DNA from: Lytechinus pictus | Lineage: Eukaryota > Echinodermata > Echinoidea > Temnopleuroida > Toxopneustidae | Direction of reading: 5' to 3' | NCBI RefSeq assembly: GCF_037042905.1 | Contig: NC_087261.1 | Coordinates: 12,536,217-12,600,216 of the forward strand | DNA: 64,000 nt | Shown: one piece after another, positions 34,080 to 47,100 of the stretch | Position numbering within the stretch: position 1 is the stretch's first letter | Layout of the letters: every line of letters starts with the position of its first letter | Translations under genes and position numbers: made by a program | Notes under the pieces: model-generated | Told to the model about the DNA's origin: nothing | Database searches by the model: none | The model's input: only the letters and a program-made list of their open reading frames with translations

Positions 34080-34625
34080 ATGTATATTACTGGTATACTA
34101 ATTGTGAATTTTTAGCAAGAAACAGTATTTGTGTTGGATTAATACATAAAAATGTTGCGAAATTTCGGAACAGCGTACCCAGGCATCACAAATTTGGTCT
34201 CAAAAGATGTGCAAGACTTGAAAGTAAAAAGGCAGCTAACAGCCTCCCAGTTATTAACCCTTAGTTAAATTGGACCAATTTGACCCCCCCCCTTCCAAAA
34301 ATTTTGCGACCATGCTGTCGCACAATTTTTTTAAAACATGCCTCTTTCTAGTCTTGTGCATCTTTTGAGACCAATCTTGTGTCACCCGGTACGTGGTTCT
34401 GTAATAACGTGACATTATGTAAGTACATGTCATACCAAAAATTGCTCAAAAACGTGATTTTGTGTACAAAGTCAATGCAATAGAGGAAAAAGTATGATTT
34501 TGTATTCTAATTACGCATAAATTAGTATTATCACTTACTAACAATTTGCGTGAAATAATTTACAATTTAATTTTGTAAATTATGCCCTAGACAACCCATG
34601 TGCCAATGTTAGACGCGATTGTGCG
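34080..34625. repeat. Fragment related to the TIR element at 18991-19599
   Basis: CACAAATTTGGTCTCAAAAG (34188) and its near-complement CTTTTGAGACCAATCTTGTG (34363) flank TTAACCCTTAGTTAAATTGG and a C run. The ends are not resolved. Confidence 0.5.
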
Positions 34626-34707
34626 GTCAAGATCTCAAGGAAGGGGGGGGGGGGGGCCTGGAAACCCCCCCTCCCCCCTTCCCCGGCCATATCAACTCCC
34701 AAAATAC

Positions 34708-34803
34708 CCTGGCTTTAGTTGACTTTCTGGCTCCTCTTGAGTAGTCACCATTCATTGGACAGCTTGTTTTTATCCAAGTCTGTATAGCACGAGGCAGCTT
34801 AAT
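34708..34803 (-). CDS. Candidate internal exon, unidentified
   Basis: On the - strand a strong 3' splice site (TTTTTTTTCTACAG) precedes 32 open codons (IKLPRAIQTWIKTSCPMNGD...). They end at AGG|GTATTT, a weaker donor, so the exon would be phase 0 on both sides. Only this frame is open. I do not recognise the peptide. The immediate downstream sequence is a G/C-run repeat, which lowers confidence. Confidence 0.3.
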
Positions 34804-35078
34804 CTGTAGAAAAAAAAACACATACCATTACGATAACATGAACAACATAAAAATACAAGAAATAAGGTGTTTTGCCCCCATCTAGATCTCTTTTCACAAG
34901 TACATATCTATCGGATAATGAGGTCCTTGCGGCTATCTCTCTTAGCATATTCTTGCTTATAAAAGCAAACTAAGCCGAAGAGTGACAAACAATTTATAAT
35001 GCAAACAAATTGTCATAAGCACATATTGAAACTCTTTAATAAAACAATGAAGAATAACTCTACATCTTCTAACAAGGA

Positions 35079-35281
35079 TTACACTGTATGCCACTGCATG
35101 AATACAATCTGCTTAATTTTGTAATTATAATATCTACTGAAGTGAATGCCTATATAATCACCTTTTATGAACTCCAACCGTGTCTTGTACAAGAACATGG
35201 CCTTTTCTGTGTACACCTGTAGTATCTTTCCCACATAATGCTGGACTTGCTGCTCGATCATCCAGAGATCCCTCTTTGAAT
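35079..35281 (-). CDS. Candidate exon, unidentified
   Basis: A pyrimidine-rich TTCATTTCATTTCATTAAAG precedes an open frame (DLWMIEQQVQHYVGKILQVY...) that runs to a stop at 35079. Two readings are possible: a terminal exon, with ATTAAA near 35035 as a polyadenylation signal, or an internal exon using AAAAG|GTGATT at about 35165. The peptide is amphipathic and helix-like but is not a family I know. Confidence 0.25.
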
Positions 35282-35459
35282 CTTTAATGAAATGAAATGA
35301 ATTTGAGTGACATAGTAAAATTTTATTTGCAGGTTAATACAAATACATGATGTAATAAAAATACATGATAAAACTTCTTCATTTCCATATTTCAGTGTTA
35401 CAATTCAGGTGCAAAGAGTCATATTCTTTAATAATATTCAACATAAAATCAATGAAAAC

Positions 35460-36446
35460 TAGTGCTGTTGTCGATAGGCCTCATATCGACATTGATGTCG
35501 ACATACGAAGGATTTTCAAAATTCCGACATGTCGACATGCACGCACCCACATCGACATGTAAACATAAAATAAAAAGGGGTCTAGCCTACAATCACGAGT
35601 GTAAAGATTAGCTGAAAAGTTAGAAGCATTTATCCACAGTAATTGGCGCGATTAAAAGGTTTATTCAGCTTAGCAGCGCATTAAATGAAAAAAGAATATC
35701 TGCGAGCTGTGCGGCAGTAGAAATACGTCAGTGCAGGGCCGGCCTGCCCGATCGAGCCGCCCTCGATATCCCGTTATAGCGAGAGTAGCATTCACCGTAC
35801 CCATCCACGGAAATATGTACCCATCGCGCGCTATTCACCGTGCTTGATAATACGTTGCTCCTCAATGCATTACTTTTCACATAAACGTGAGCAGCAGCGA
35901 ACACGTGTTTTTGTCAAAGTTGTGACTGCCGCAATTGAGCGCTTACTTCATATCCCGAAGTCACAGAAAACTTCCCTTCATTCGTTTGGAGATCGTTGCA
36001 CGGATCGCCGCGGAAGTGATACTGAAATTATCGGTCGATTTTCATTACTTTTCATTGTCAAATTGAGGAGCTTGCGTTTGCAGCAATGATCACTGTTGTA
36101 ATTGGTGATTCTCAAATTGGCTACGAGTGTTATTGAGCAATGCTTTCGAAACCGGATCCTGGTACAAAAACTTGATTCTCCAGAAAAAAAATGTGGATTA
36201 AATCGGTGATTTTGGAAGCTCAATTCCCGAACTGAGCCTGTATTATATAGATCTAGTGTGGGGATATCACTCGTGTCAAGGTGAATATATTTGATTGAGA
36301 GTGTTGTTCCACGATCGAATGCGTTTTTTTTATGTTAGGGAGCCCAGGCTAAATTACGGTCCCTTTTTCATGTCGACATTGTCGATGTCGGGATTAATTT
36401 TTAAGCGACATGTCGACATGGATTTTTGTTCCCGACAACAGCACTA
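35460..36446. mobile_element. Palindromic hAT-type MITE with 8 bp target duplication
   Basis: The termini TAGTGCTGTTGTCG and CGACAACAGCACTA are flanked by a perfect ATGAAAAC duplication (35452-35459 and 36447-36454). Sub-terminal sequence is rich in CATGTCGACATG-type words in both arms. It is 987 bp long and encodes nothing recognisable. Confidence 0.9.
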
Positions 36447-36909
36447 ATGAAAACATTAAAAGTAGAGGAGCATTTTAACCTTACTCACAGTCTGTTATTG
36501 TCGCTAAAGTCTTTACAATAAGAAGATTGGGCACTTTGCCGACATCGCGTAATGCTTTGCATCGATTTACATGTATAATAGTCTTTGTGCCTAGTCTTTT
36601 CTATGTAGTGTCTTTAATATGTAGATAAAACATGCGTCCTTTAGCTAGTTAGACGAACAATTTTGGAAATTAAAGACGGATCCATATTTTATCAACCGGA
36701 AGAGAAATTAGTGCTTAAATGAAGCTATTTGAGGGATATTGATGATATTTAGGGTGAATTGACTTCACATCTTTTCGTAAGTTTGTCATGTTCATAGAAG
36801 GCCGGACTTGATTTTATAGAAACCTCTTTTAAATTTGTGGGATTGCCTACCTCGAGTGAAGTTTGTGCAGGCTCCACTCCACTTCACTATTGCTACACTA
36901 CGCTCCACC

Positions 36910-37460
36910 TACCCAAACTTTGAGACCGTGAACTGGATCTGCCGATCTGATATTCCGAGTGACAAAAAGTGGGATCTTATGGGGGGGGGGATATCAAATT
37001 CATGCAACATCACGCTCTTTAAAAAAATTAAAACTAATATTCTTCCTGCACACAAAGTTTCAGTTCTTCTCCATGCCTCTATCCGTCTCAAAATTGATGA
37101 TTTAGAGCCAACATGAAGTTTCTCACACGTATCAATATTCAATACATCGCATGCGTGTGAGGTCGGTCGGGTCAGACCAGGCCCGGTATCTCGCGAATAT
37201 TGCATCCGCATGCAATGTTTTGAAATCGGCAGCGAATTATAAATATGTGTGAGGAACTTCATGTTGGCTCTAAATCACCAATTTTGAGACTGATAAAAGC
37301 ATGGAACTAAATGAAACTTTGTGTAAAGTAAGAATATTAGTTTTAATTCTTTTTAAAAATCAAGATGTTGCATGAATTTTATATTCCCCACCCCCATAAA
37401 ATCCCACCTCTGTCACTCAGAATATCAGATCGAGTTCATGGTCTCGAAGTTCGCGTCTGT
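36910..37460. repeat. Fold-back element centred near 37180
   Basis: GATCTGATATTCCGAGTGACA (about 36944) pairs with a near-complement near 37420, and GATTTAGAGCCAACATGAAG near 37099 pairs with CTTCATGTTGGCTCTAAATC near 37257. The centre holds GCATGCGTGTGAGGTCGG. No duplication was identified. Confidence 0.75.
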
Positions 37461-38140
37461 AACGTTGGCGAAGAACAATAGAAAACAAGATGGCGGCGTA
37501 AACATCGGGCAAGTCTCTTCCGTCTAATCATGATATTTTTCGCATTTTTTGGAATGAATTTCTTCTTCAAAAATAACGACGAGAGCGTAGAAATGTTGGA
37601 AATTAAGTTTTATCCCATGTACATGATTTAGGTCTAACGTTAGGCTAGATCTTTTAGAAGGAAAGTAGAAATCTCGGGGCCGGGGGTGAAAGTTTCAATT
37701 TTTGGCTTCCTCTGTGTGGGTATATGAGAAAGGATCCCTGGCTTCATATGAGAGTGACCTTACGAAGTTACGTTAGTAAATGATTTTCACTCTCTAGAAC
37801 AGTAGAAGCCGCCTGGCTAGGCCTACAGCCATTCCCGATCACGATATTTTGAAAAGTGGTGGATATATTGACTTCAAATGTGACTGAGAGACTTGTCATG
37901 ACATTTGGGAACAAATATTGGTGATGAGGTATGCTGGTATTAATCGGCCGGTGCGAAACTGCATTAGCGCCCACCCCTGACCTGGCTACAATCATGACAA
38001 TACAAACATCCTCACCGCCGCCATCAATATACTACTAACTTAGCCAGCCGTTGGCCGTCCCCGGCCGCGCACACCGCAGATCAGCCCCCACCCGATAAGC
38101 GATCGGGAACAACGGCAGTGCAGTGGCCGTACGGTAATGA
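37461..38140. promoter_or_regulatory. CpG-richer segment with a YY1-type AAGATGGCGGC
   Basis: AAGATGGCGGC at about 37488 is a classic YY1 site found at promoters and 5' leaders. 37950-38130 is unusually GC- and CpG-rich for this window. No exon with a convincing splice site was found on either strand, so a promoter role is only a possibility. Confidence 0.25.
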
Positions 38141-39440
38141 TTAAAAAGTCAAAGAAATTTAAGTGCATGCCGCGCCAAACTACGAAAAATTGATCTAACT
38201 TACTGTTTAGCCTGTTGTGTGAATGTCTTAAGAAGTCGTTGTCCGAATCTGATCCATATTCTGTTAGTTTTTGTTGAAATATTGACGGCCTTCTTCATCA
38301 AGCTTCGGGTTCAGCTGAGCAGTTACGAACGTTTTTTTTCAAATGGCGGAACCGGAAACACGTATACGGTACAGTCCGTGCGTTTGTACGGGGAGCTCGG
38401 AGGGGGGGGGGGGGGGGGGGTCTTACTTTTTACTTGGCAACCAGACAATTTGACTATTTTCGCCATCATTTATATATCATATTATTAGCGTAAAGGAATT
38501 GAATAAAGTAAAATTCAAATATTTATTTCTTCTTCCTTTCTTTTTCTTTTCTATGTCTTTTAATTTTTTTCTTTCTCTTTATTCTTTTTTTTAATATAAG
38601 GATAGGATTTAAAAACATGTCTCACAATTTTACTGAAAATATGTTATATAGGCCTACTAGTATGCAAGTAGGATGACAAAGAAAGCAATGAGGAAAATCA
38701 CAGCTCCAATCCTATGTATTTTTAATTTTATTTCTTTTCAAAAACACACATTTTATCCTTTCTTGCGATCGAAGGAAAGATCCCTTTATAAGGTTCAAGT
38801 AGTAAAAGAAAATAATCTTAGATCAAGTGCCGGCAGGGTATTTTGATAAGGGGTGGAGGAGCAAGACAAGCAAATATAAAGATACCATTTTGAAGCGAAA
38901 CATAAGAAAAGATAATAACTTTGCCAACGAGGTAAAAAATAATATGATATCGGTTGTGACACTTTAAGGATGGAAAATAGTTTGAAAATATATAGATACA
39001 AACTTCATACAAATTAGAAAAAAAGAAGCAAAATAAACTGCCATCATATGTGAACAGAGATACAAGATTGTTCTTGCAATTAAAAAACATATTTACAAAC
39101 TATATATAGCTTCGCATCATAAAAATAGATTGAAAATATCCAAATTTATTTGATTTAAAAAGAAATAGATATAAACCAGCCTGGCTAACATATTGCAAGG
39201 TGGCAAAGATATAAACCGGGGATATAAAGCAAAAAATAGGCCTTAAAATGGAAATTAAATATCCTATTTTTAGTTTATCCTATTCCACCTGTAAAAAATA
39301 TTGTGAATAGGAGAACAAATATTGAAGTAATTTTATTTATAATAATATATTTGTAAGAAAATAGGTCCTTTTTACTAAAAATAAATAAATAAAAAAATAG
39401 ATGGGAAACTTGGAAAAATGTATTTTCTCGCAATAAAAAC
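38141..39440. other. No recognisable gene
   Basis: There is a 20-base G run at about 38401-38420. The rest is AT-rich, with no supported exon or repeat boundary. Confidence 0.45.
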
Positions 39441-39442
39441 TT

Positions 39443-40038
39443 TAAGGGGCCAGAATCGCATTAAAACTTGGTTATGAAACGTGTAAAACAAAATCTTAGA
39501 TAGCATTTTAACTGAGATTTATTTTTTAATCAACATTCAACGCTGAACTTTCTTATGTTAATTGTTTATCAATATTTTGTGAAAACAGATAGTGTGCACA
39601 TCGTCATGAATATTCATTTGGTGGGCTGATGATGTGACATTCCCATTTTTCTTTTTTAATGTTAGATATGAAATTATGATTATCTATTTTTTCAATACAT
39701 GTGTAAATAATGTGTCCCCATTGTAAAGTTGCTGCATTAAATAACTAATGCGGTTAATTAGTCGTCATTCCAATTGTTTAAGTTCTTGGTAGAAATATGT
39801 TGAATAAATCTAATTTCATATATTGTACAAAAGAACATGGGATATGACATCATCAGCCCACCTAATGAATATTCATGAGACATGCCTAAATAAAACTGTT
39901 TCATGGGAATATTGCAAATCCTTAAAATTCAACTTAACTTCGTTATTTGTCATCCGATTTTGAATAAATTTTAAGCATTTTGTTTTGTGAATTTTACTCT
40001 ATTTATTGATTATCTCTAGCGTTGACCTCCCCTTCAAT
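39443..40038. mobile_element. Palindromic MITE, copy 1 (ATGAATATTCATKWGGTGGGC family)
   Basis: ATGAATATTCATTTGGTGGG with GCTGATGATGTGACAT (about 39606) is mirrored by ATGACATCATCAGC and CCACCTAATGAATATTCAT (about 39850-39880). The outer parts pair weakly. A second copy lies at 54102-54683. Confidence 0.75.
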
Positions 40039-40859
40039 TATTTTCTTGTATTGTTAGAAAGAGATGGATGAAGTAGAATAATACGTTCATGCTTATATTT
40101 TTATTCATTACAATATCTCTTTGAAATTCAACCCGGCTTCCTCACAACCATTAAGCTCTAAGAGTGTTAGGTGTGTCCTGTATATTTCAACACGTACCCT
40201 TTTAAATATAGTCATTTTTTTATTATTCATCCTGTTTTTTATGAAAAATAAGTGGCGAACAAACAAAACAAAAATGATAATTGAAATTTATAAGAGCGCA
40301 TGAAAAAGAAATAACCCTGAAAACGAACAATAGTCCTCAAAATATAAGTTGCCCATTTTGGGGTCGATAATTTTTCGCATTTTTCAGTTCGCGCTTTGCT
40401 CCTAGTTTTGATCTAGTACGTATAGTACCCTTTCTCGTAGAAATAGAAGCTATCAAACTTAAAACCTCTGAGTCTCAGTAGGCATAACCCCCCCCCTCGC
40501 TGATATAGACCTACACAATGGGACAGGGTGAAATATAATTTTGAAATAGGGCCTATATGTCACAATCTAGCTATCACAAAATTAAATTTTCATATAAAAA
40601 ATTGTACTTTTTAAAATGAATGGTGCCCTTTTAAGCCATATGGCCTTCTAAAAATATAAGACTCAATACGCTACTGACCTCTCCCGAAACTGAAAAAAAA
40701 GATAAATCCCTCACTGGAAATAAAAAAATTAGTCTGTGGTACAAACAGGGCTTCCATACAAGTACTGAAGGAAACTAATTTGTTCATGTACTGTACCACA
40801 GAAAATACACCAGTAGCGTCTGTGATACAGTTTCAGTCATATTTCTGGGGTGGCTGCAT
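40039..40859. other. Repeat remnants, no gene
   Basis: One TTCGCGCTTTGCTCC core near 40388 and a C run near 40490 suggest a decayed hAT-like fragment. Confidence 0.4.
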
Positions 40860-41900
40860 GAGAAGTACCGCAGGAAATTTTGAAAGTATAGCACTGGGGT
40901 TGCCATAGAATTTTAGAAGTGCCTATATTGAGTCCTGCAGGAAATTTCAAAATTTTCATTTACCACAGAAGTATCACAGGGTTTTCATAGAAGTGTCTTT
41001 AATAGGATCGAGTACTGCAGGAAATTTCAAAATGTTCATGTACCACAGAAGTATCACAGGGTTTCCATAGAAGTGCTTAGTAATAGGAGTACTGCAGGAA
41101 ATTAAAAAAATGTTCATATACAACAGAAGTATCGCAGGGTTGTCATAGAAGTACTGCAGGATATTTTAGAATTTTCATGTACAACAGAAGTACGACATAA
41201 CTATCACAGAGTGATATTGTATACAGTTATGTACAACAGAAGTATTACACAGGTACGACAGAGTACCATTAAGGTATTGCATGAAATTTTCATATTTTTA
41301 TGTACCACAGAAGTAGAACTATCACAGAGTGATACCACAGGAGTCCTGTAGTAATTCCTTATACAGTTTTGTACAACAGAAGTATCACACAGGTACGACA
41401 GAGTACCATTAAGGTATTGCATGAAATTTTCATATTTTTATGTACCACAGAAGTATGACAGAACTATCACAGAGTGATACCACAGAAGTCCTGTTGTAAT
41501 TCTATATACAGTTTTGTACAACAGCAGTATCACACAGGTACGACAGAGTACCATTAAGGTATTGCATGAAATTTTCATATTTTCCTGTACCACAGAAGTA
41601 TGACAGAACTATCACAGAGTGATACCACAGAAGTCCTGTTGTAATTCTATATACAGTTTTGTACAACAGAAGTATCACACAGGTACGACAGAGTACCATT
41701 AAGGTATTGCAGGAAATTTTCATATTTTCCTGTACCACAGAAGTATGACAGAACTATCACAGAGTGATACCACAGAAGTCCTGTGGTAATTCTGAGGTAC
41801 CGTCGTGTATGACAGAAGTATCACACAGGTACAACAGAGTACCACTAAAGTACTGCAGGAATTTTTTGTAAGGGATGCCTCCTGAGTAGTAACCACAGGA
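40860..41900. repeat. Tandem repeat, 140-146 bp unit, downstream of the recombinase
   Basis: The phrase GTACAACAGAAGTATCACAC (or a variant) stands at 41231, 41371, 41516, 41661 and 41807. Older diverged units precede it from about 40860. Words such as ACCACAGAAGTATGACAG link it to the minisatellite at 30.2-30.9 kb. Confidence 0.85.
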
Positions 41901-41978
41901 ACCATCCATAATTGTTTGCCCATAGCTTACATAACCTTCCCACATAGTTAGCTGTGGTAGTTACAATGTCGCAATAGG

Positions 41979-42537
41979 TCACCTTATGTAACGTAGATAG
42001 GCATCACTACGCCATCTACCCATGGTCATAATTTGCTCGGGAGGTATACCCTTTAGGGCTGCCATTGTGGCTGCCCCAATGCGAAAGGAGTGTGTTCCAT
42101 ATTGGTTAGCCCCGACCCCCGACACAAACAGTGCCTTCTTCAATACTGCATTGAACTGATACCTGGAAAGGGGGGAGCCATTCATATAGCAGAAAAGTGG
42201 CCCTCTCCCTTTAGGCCGTACCCGTAAGTACGTCTCCATAGCCTTGACAGGGCATGTGCCCTGTCTTATTTTCTTTGATTTTAAGCGTGGTACCCCTCCC
42301 GTATTGGTCTGTCTTTGAAAATCTAATCTGTACCAACATGAATTGTGAATTTTCTTCCTGACCCCATTGGATATCATCTATAGCCAATATCTTCCTCCCA
42401 TCACCACTCTGACTCTGAACCGTGAATTCTCCAACCCTCAAGAAGCCAAAGAAAGCCAACAAAAATGCCGCTTGAAACATTATTGACTCATACCTCGAGA
42501 TTTGCAGCCGGCACGCCTGGGCGTTTGCCCTCTTTGT
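41979..42537 (-). pseudogene. Tyrosine recombinase (DIRS/Ngaro type), frameshifted
   Basis: The first part (from about 42537) has YESIMFQAAFLLAFFGFLRV, carrying the first catalytic Arg. The second, in another frame, has GTHSFRIGAAT (His-x-x-Arg) and MGRWRSDAYLRYIR with the catalytic Tyr close to the C-terminal stop at 41979. The two frames exchange near 42.28 kb, in A-rich sequence, so a one- or two-base indel has occurred. The N-terminal core-binding half expected of the family is missing; the frame opens directly after an in-frame TAA that ends the gag-like fragment. It would normally integrate the circular element DNA. As read it is not functional. Confidence 0.8.
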
Positions 42538-42691
42538 TTACCCACTGTTGATGAATGGGGGCAGGGCCCCTTGCCGAACACCACCCCCTACTACGTGGAG
42601 GAGCCACAACTCCCCGTTTATCTCCGCCCAGGAACCCCCTGTGGCATGAAATCGGTGCCGAAATTCTATATCGTAGTCCCTCCAACCCATA
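42538..42691 (-). pseudogene. gag-like ORF, 3' fragment (after LINE insertion)
   Basis: The frame WRDYDIEFRHRFHATGGSWA ... GELWLLHV continues the gag-like protein broken at 47565 and stops at TAA 42538-42540, about 20 codons before the recombinase motif and in the same frame. Removing the LINE and one CATA copy leaves GGATATGGGTTGG, one G more than the frame needs, so a frameshift is also present. Confidence 0.65.
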
Positions 42692-44120
42692 ATAATAAAG
42701 AGAAGAATTAGATATTGATCCTGCCTACACAGTCATGTAGCTGCGTATAGTGTTACTTTGTATTTCAGATATCTACCATGAGATATTGTCTACCTTAGGC
42801 TTATATTCTGACGGTCTGCTCCCATGAGCTTTTGCTTAAATATAAGTTAGATTGTGATTTGCTATCTTATTTTAGCCTTTAACATTGCATTTGATATGCA
42901 ATTAATTTCATATCAAATACATTCAGTGAATTAACAATTTGGTTTTTCTAAACAGATTATTTTAATTTTATTTATTTTAATATCATTAAAGGACATATCA
43001 ATCTGAGGATATTGTACAACGTTGTTATACTGGTTCACAATATTTCATGGTATACAGATTCTTCCACTCAAAGGAAATTTTCTTTAATTCCAGTTGTTTT
43101 TGCGAATGGGTCCTTTCCTTTTTTCACCTAAAAAGAACTCACTCATAACTTTAGCATATTGACTTATATGAATATCCTTACTTGAGTTTTTTAATTCTTG
43201 GTCATTCCCATATATTTGAAATGGAGAAGAAAAATATTTCATGCTGAGTTTGTGGTTTTTATTTGCATTTCAAATATATACCAAATGAGTGCTACTTTTC
43301 ACACTGATGTTTTTGCCCTCATGGGTTTTTTCCTTAAAAGCATTTTAGGATCTGATTTGACTATTTCATTTTAGTCCATGAAACTGCATTTAATCAATCA
43401 ATTCATTTTATATCACTAAAAATCAACCTCGAGGAGAAACTCGGTTTTCCTTTTAGTCTTCAATTTTCTGCTATATGACATTCAAAGAGCACGACAGCTT
43501 GATATTTTATTTCATTTTTGTCAGCCTTGCTCGGCCAATTTTCATTGTTTAATCCAAAACTAAACCAAGATAGAAGTATCATTATTTATAACATAAGTGA
43601 TGGTTTCGATTTAAAATGACTGGGTTTTCTTGGAAATTGTATGTAATTTGCTTTGAATTATTGCTCTATGGTCTTCACAATATTTTACTGCATTTCATAC
43701 TCCTTTACTATTTTGCTCACATGCATTCTCAGGTTAAATTGAAGATACTGTCGCCATAGTATGCAAAAGTAGTTATCTCATTTTGTTGACCTTCTGAATA
43801 TTTTCAATGATTGTTATGCAATTCTTTTAATTACCTCATTGTAATGACTTGTTATCTCTTTATACTTTGGTGGTTGCAAATAGCCAATGATTATAGAAGC
43901 AAATCGTTTATGTTTGCTTGGTTACTTTTTGTGATATTCGAATATCACCTTACTTTAATTAATTCTGTAATTGACTTGTTTTACATTCTTGTACATCATT
44001 TGCCACTCTATAATTTGCTCAGCCAGTGCGTTTTATCAATAGTAAGCAATGCATCTTTTTCTACTTTTATACATAACAGGAATCCTCACTCTATTTTCTA
44101 CAGTTATCTCGTAATTCCTT

Positions 44121-47100
44121 ATGGATGAACATAATATTGATTTAAATGATAATGGCCACTTCCAGCGTTACTTAAACCTGGAAATGCCAGAACTCCAATT
44201 TGATTTCCATCCTGAAGATCGTTCTATACACTCCATATGTACCAAATACTTCTCTGAGTACGATACTGTTGTAAATTCCCGCAATTCAAAAAATAAACTC
44301 TTTCTCCTCCATCATAATATAAGAAGCATTAATAAAAAGATCGACCAATTTCAGACATTCATTGAGCAACTTTGTTATGGATATTACGTTATCGGATTTT
44401 CTGAAACGTGGTTGAATGACCAGCAGCGATCCTTCGTAACCATTGACGGCTTTACTTTTTATACAAACAATCGGGAACACAAAAGAGGAGGCGGGGTTGG
44501 GTTTTATGTATCAAATAACTTGAAAGTCAATGAACTTACCGAGCTTTATGTGATGTCTGAGGTTATTGAATGCATATTTATCCAAATAGAATTACCTGAT
44601 AAAAAACAAATAGTTGTTGGAGAAATATACAGACCCCCTAAAGGTAGTGTCCATGATTTTTTACACTGTGCTCAAAGTCTTTTGTCAATGCATGTTTTGA
44701 ATAATAAAAAGGTTTTTATAATGGGAGATTTTAATTTGAACTTGTTAGATCGTAATACCCCCTGTAATCAAGAAGTTATAGATATGATGTTATCCAACTT
44801 TTTCATTCCATTAGTAACAAAACCCACACGGATTACAGATACGTCATCAACCTTAATTGATAATATTTTTGTTAACGATTTTTCCCATATATCATCTGGC
44901 ATCTTGGTATCGGATATATCCGACCATTTCCCAATATTTGTTGAAATTGTGTTTGATAGAGTCTCTAAAGATAACAATATTAAACATACATTTCGTGACT
45001 TATCGGATGACAATATTATTAGACTTCGAGAGAGACTGGAATTGGTTGACTGGAGTGAAATATACAATATTCACGACGTTAATGTTTGTTTTGACAAGTT
45101 TATGGACATATTTATGTCGATTTATCAAGAAACTATACCGCTAAGAAAATTTTCCCGATCTAATTATAAAAAAATACCAAGACTTCCGTGGGTTTCTAAA
45201 TCGCTCCTGAAGTCAATAAATCGTAAAAACAATTTATATTGTAAATACAAAAAGAATCCTGAAAATAGTCATTTAAAACGTAAATATGTTCGTTATCGGA
45301 ACGTTCTTACATCCCTGTTACGTTTAGCTAAAAAACAGTATTTTGCTAATCAATTTAATAAGTATAAAAATGATGCATCGAGTACATGGAAGGTGATAAA
45401 TAATGTTTTACAAACAAAGAAATCGAAGGAATTCACTAAAGAAATTATAAATAATAATGTAACGGTTGTTAATCCTGCAGATATGGCTGACGTGTTTAAC
45501 AACTATTTTGTTGATATTGGTGCGACTCTTTGCCATAATATTCCTGAACCTGACAAAAGATTCCAATACTTTCTAAAAAATCCCAACCCTAAAACCATTT
45601 TCCTTACTCCGATCACTGAATTTGAAATAAAAAATATTGTAAATAATTTAAAACCTAAGAAAAGTCCTGGATGCGACGAACTTACGAATTGTGTCATAAA
45701 ACGTGTCATTAATGAAATTTTAACTCCCTTGACTTTTATATTCAACCAATCTTTGGTAACTGGTCTGGTTCCTCAAAATATGAAAGTAGCCAAGGTTGTT
45801 CCAGTGTTTAAAAAAGGCGATAGACGGATTGTCAGCAACTATCGTCCAATTTCACTCCTTACTTCCCTGTCTAAAATTCTAGAAAGATTAATCTATTCTC
45901 GTTTGACAAATTTCTTATCTGATAATCATATTTTATGCGACTCCCAATTCGGTTTTAGAAAAAAACATTCCACTGTACACGCCTTACTTTCTTTTATTCA
46001 CAAAGTGGCAAATGCTATTGATAATTCTTTGCACACAGTTGGTGTATTCCTGGACCTTTCCAAGGCCTTTGACACGATTAATCATGATATTTTGCTTTAC
46101 AAGTTATCACATTATGGTGTGCGTGGAAAGGCCTTGGAATGGTTCACGAGTTACCTAACTAACAGAAAACAATTTGTTTCAATAGAAGACCATAAATCTC
46201 AAATGAAAACTATTTCTTGCGGTGTACCGCAAGGATCACTCCTAGGCCCACTGCTTTTCTTGTTGTATATTAATGATTTTAATAATTCATCGAATGACCT
46301 ATCATTTATTCTTTTCGCGGATGACTCGAACCTTTTTTTGTCACACCGTAACCCTAATTTACTACTTACCATTTTGAATAGGGAATTGCGGTCTGTTCAG
46401 ACATGGATTCAAGCAAATAAGTTGTCACTCAATGTAAACAAAACAAATTTTATGCTTTTCAGTAACTCTGTGAATTCTTTGCCGGACCATGTAATTATAA
46501 ACAATGTTAATTTGCAACAAGTTAATTCCACCAAATTTCTTGGTCTTTACATTGATCATGAATTATCATGGAAATGTCAAATTGATTATATATGTAAGTT
46601 ATCTTCTCGTAACACTGGCATTTTGAATAAACTTAAATATTTTTTTCCTGATCACATTTTAAAAACATTATATTCTACACTTGTTTTATCCCATATGAAT
46701 TATGGAATATTGGCCTGGGGTAATTGCAATACAACCTTAATTAATAAAATATTCACGATACAAAAACGAGCAATTAGGGTGGTTAATCAATTTGGTTTTT
46801 ATTCCCACACAAACCCATTATTTTTCCAAAATAAAGTACTCAAAATTTCTGATATATATGCATTTAAAGTTGGTATATTTATGTTTCAGCTTTCAAGAGG
46901 TGAATTGCCTGATATATTTGTTTCTATGTTTCAAAGGAACAATCTAATCCACACATATCCCACCCGGCTAAGTGACTCCTATCACCTTCCGCGTACTCGC
47001 ACTCTCCTTGCTCAAAGAACTATCGCATTTGAAGGGCCCAGGTTTTGGAACGATCTTCCCGATGATATGGTACATAGTGCCTCACTTAATATATTCAAAC

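Noticed and set aside
43811-44128. 105-codon frame just upstream of the LINE ORF as an ORF1
   Set aside because: Hydrophobic, T-rich translation with no zinc knuckle or coiled coil. Kept only as a remark because it overlaps the main ATG.
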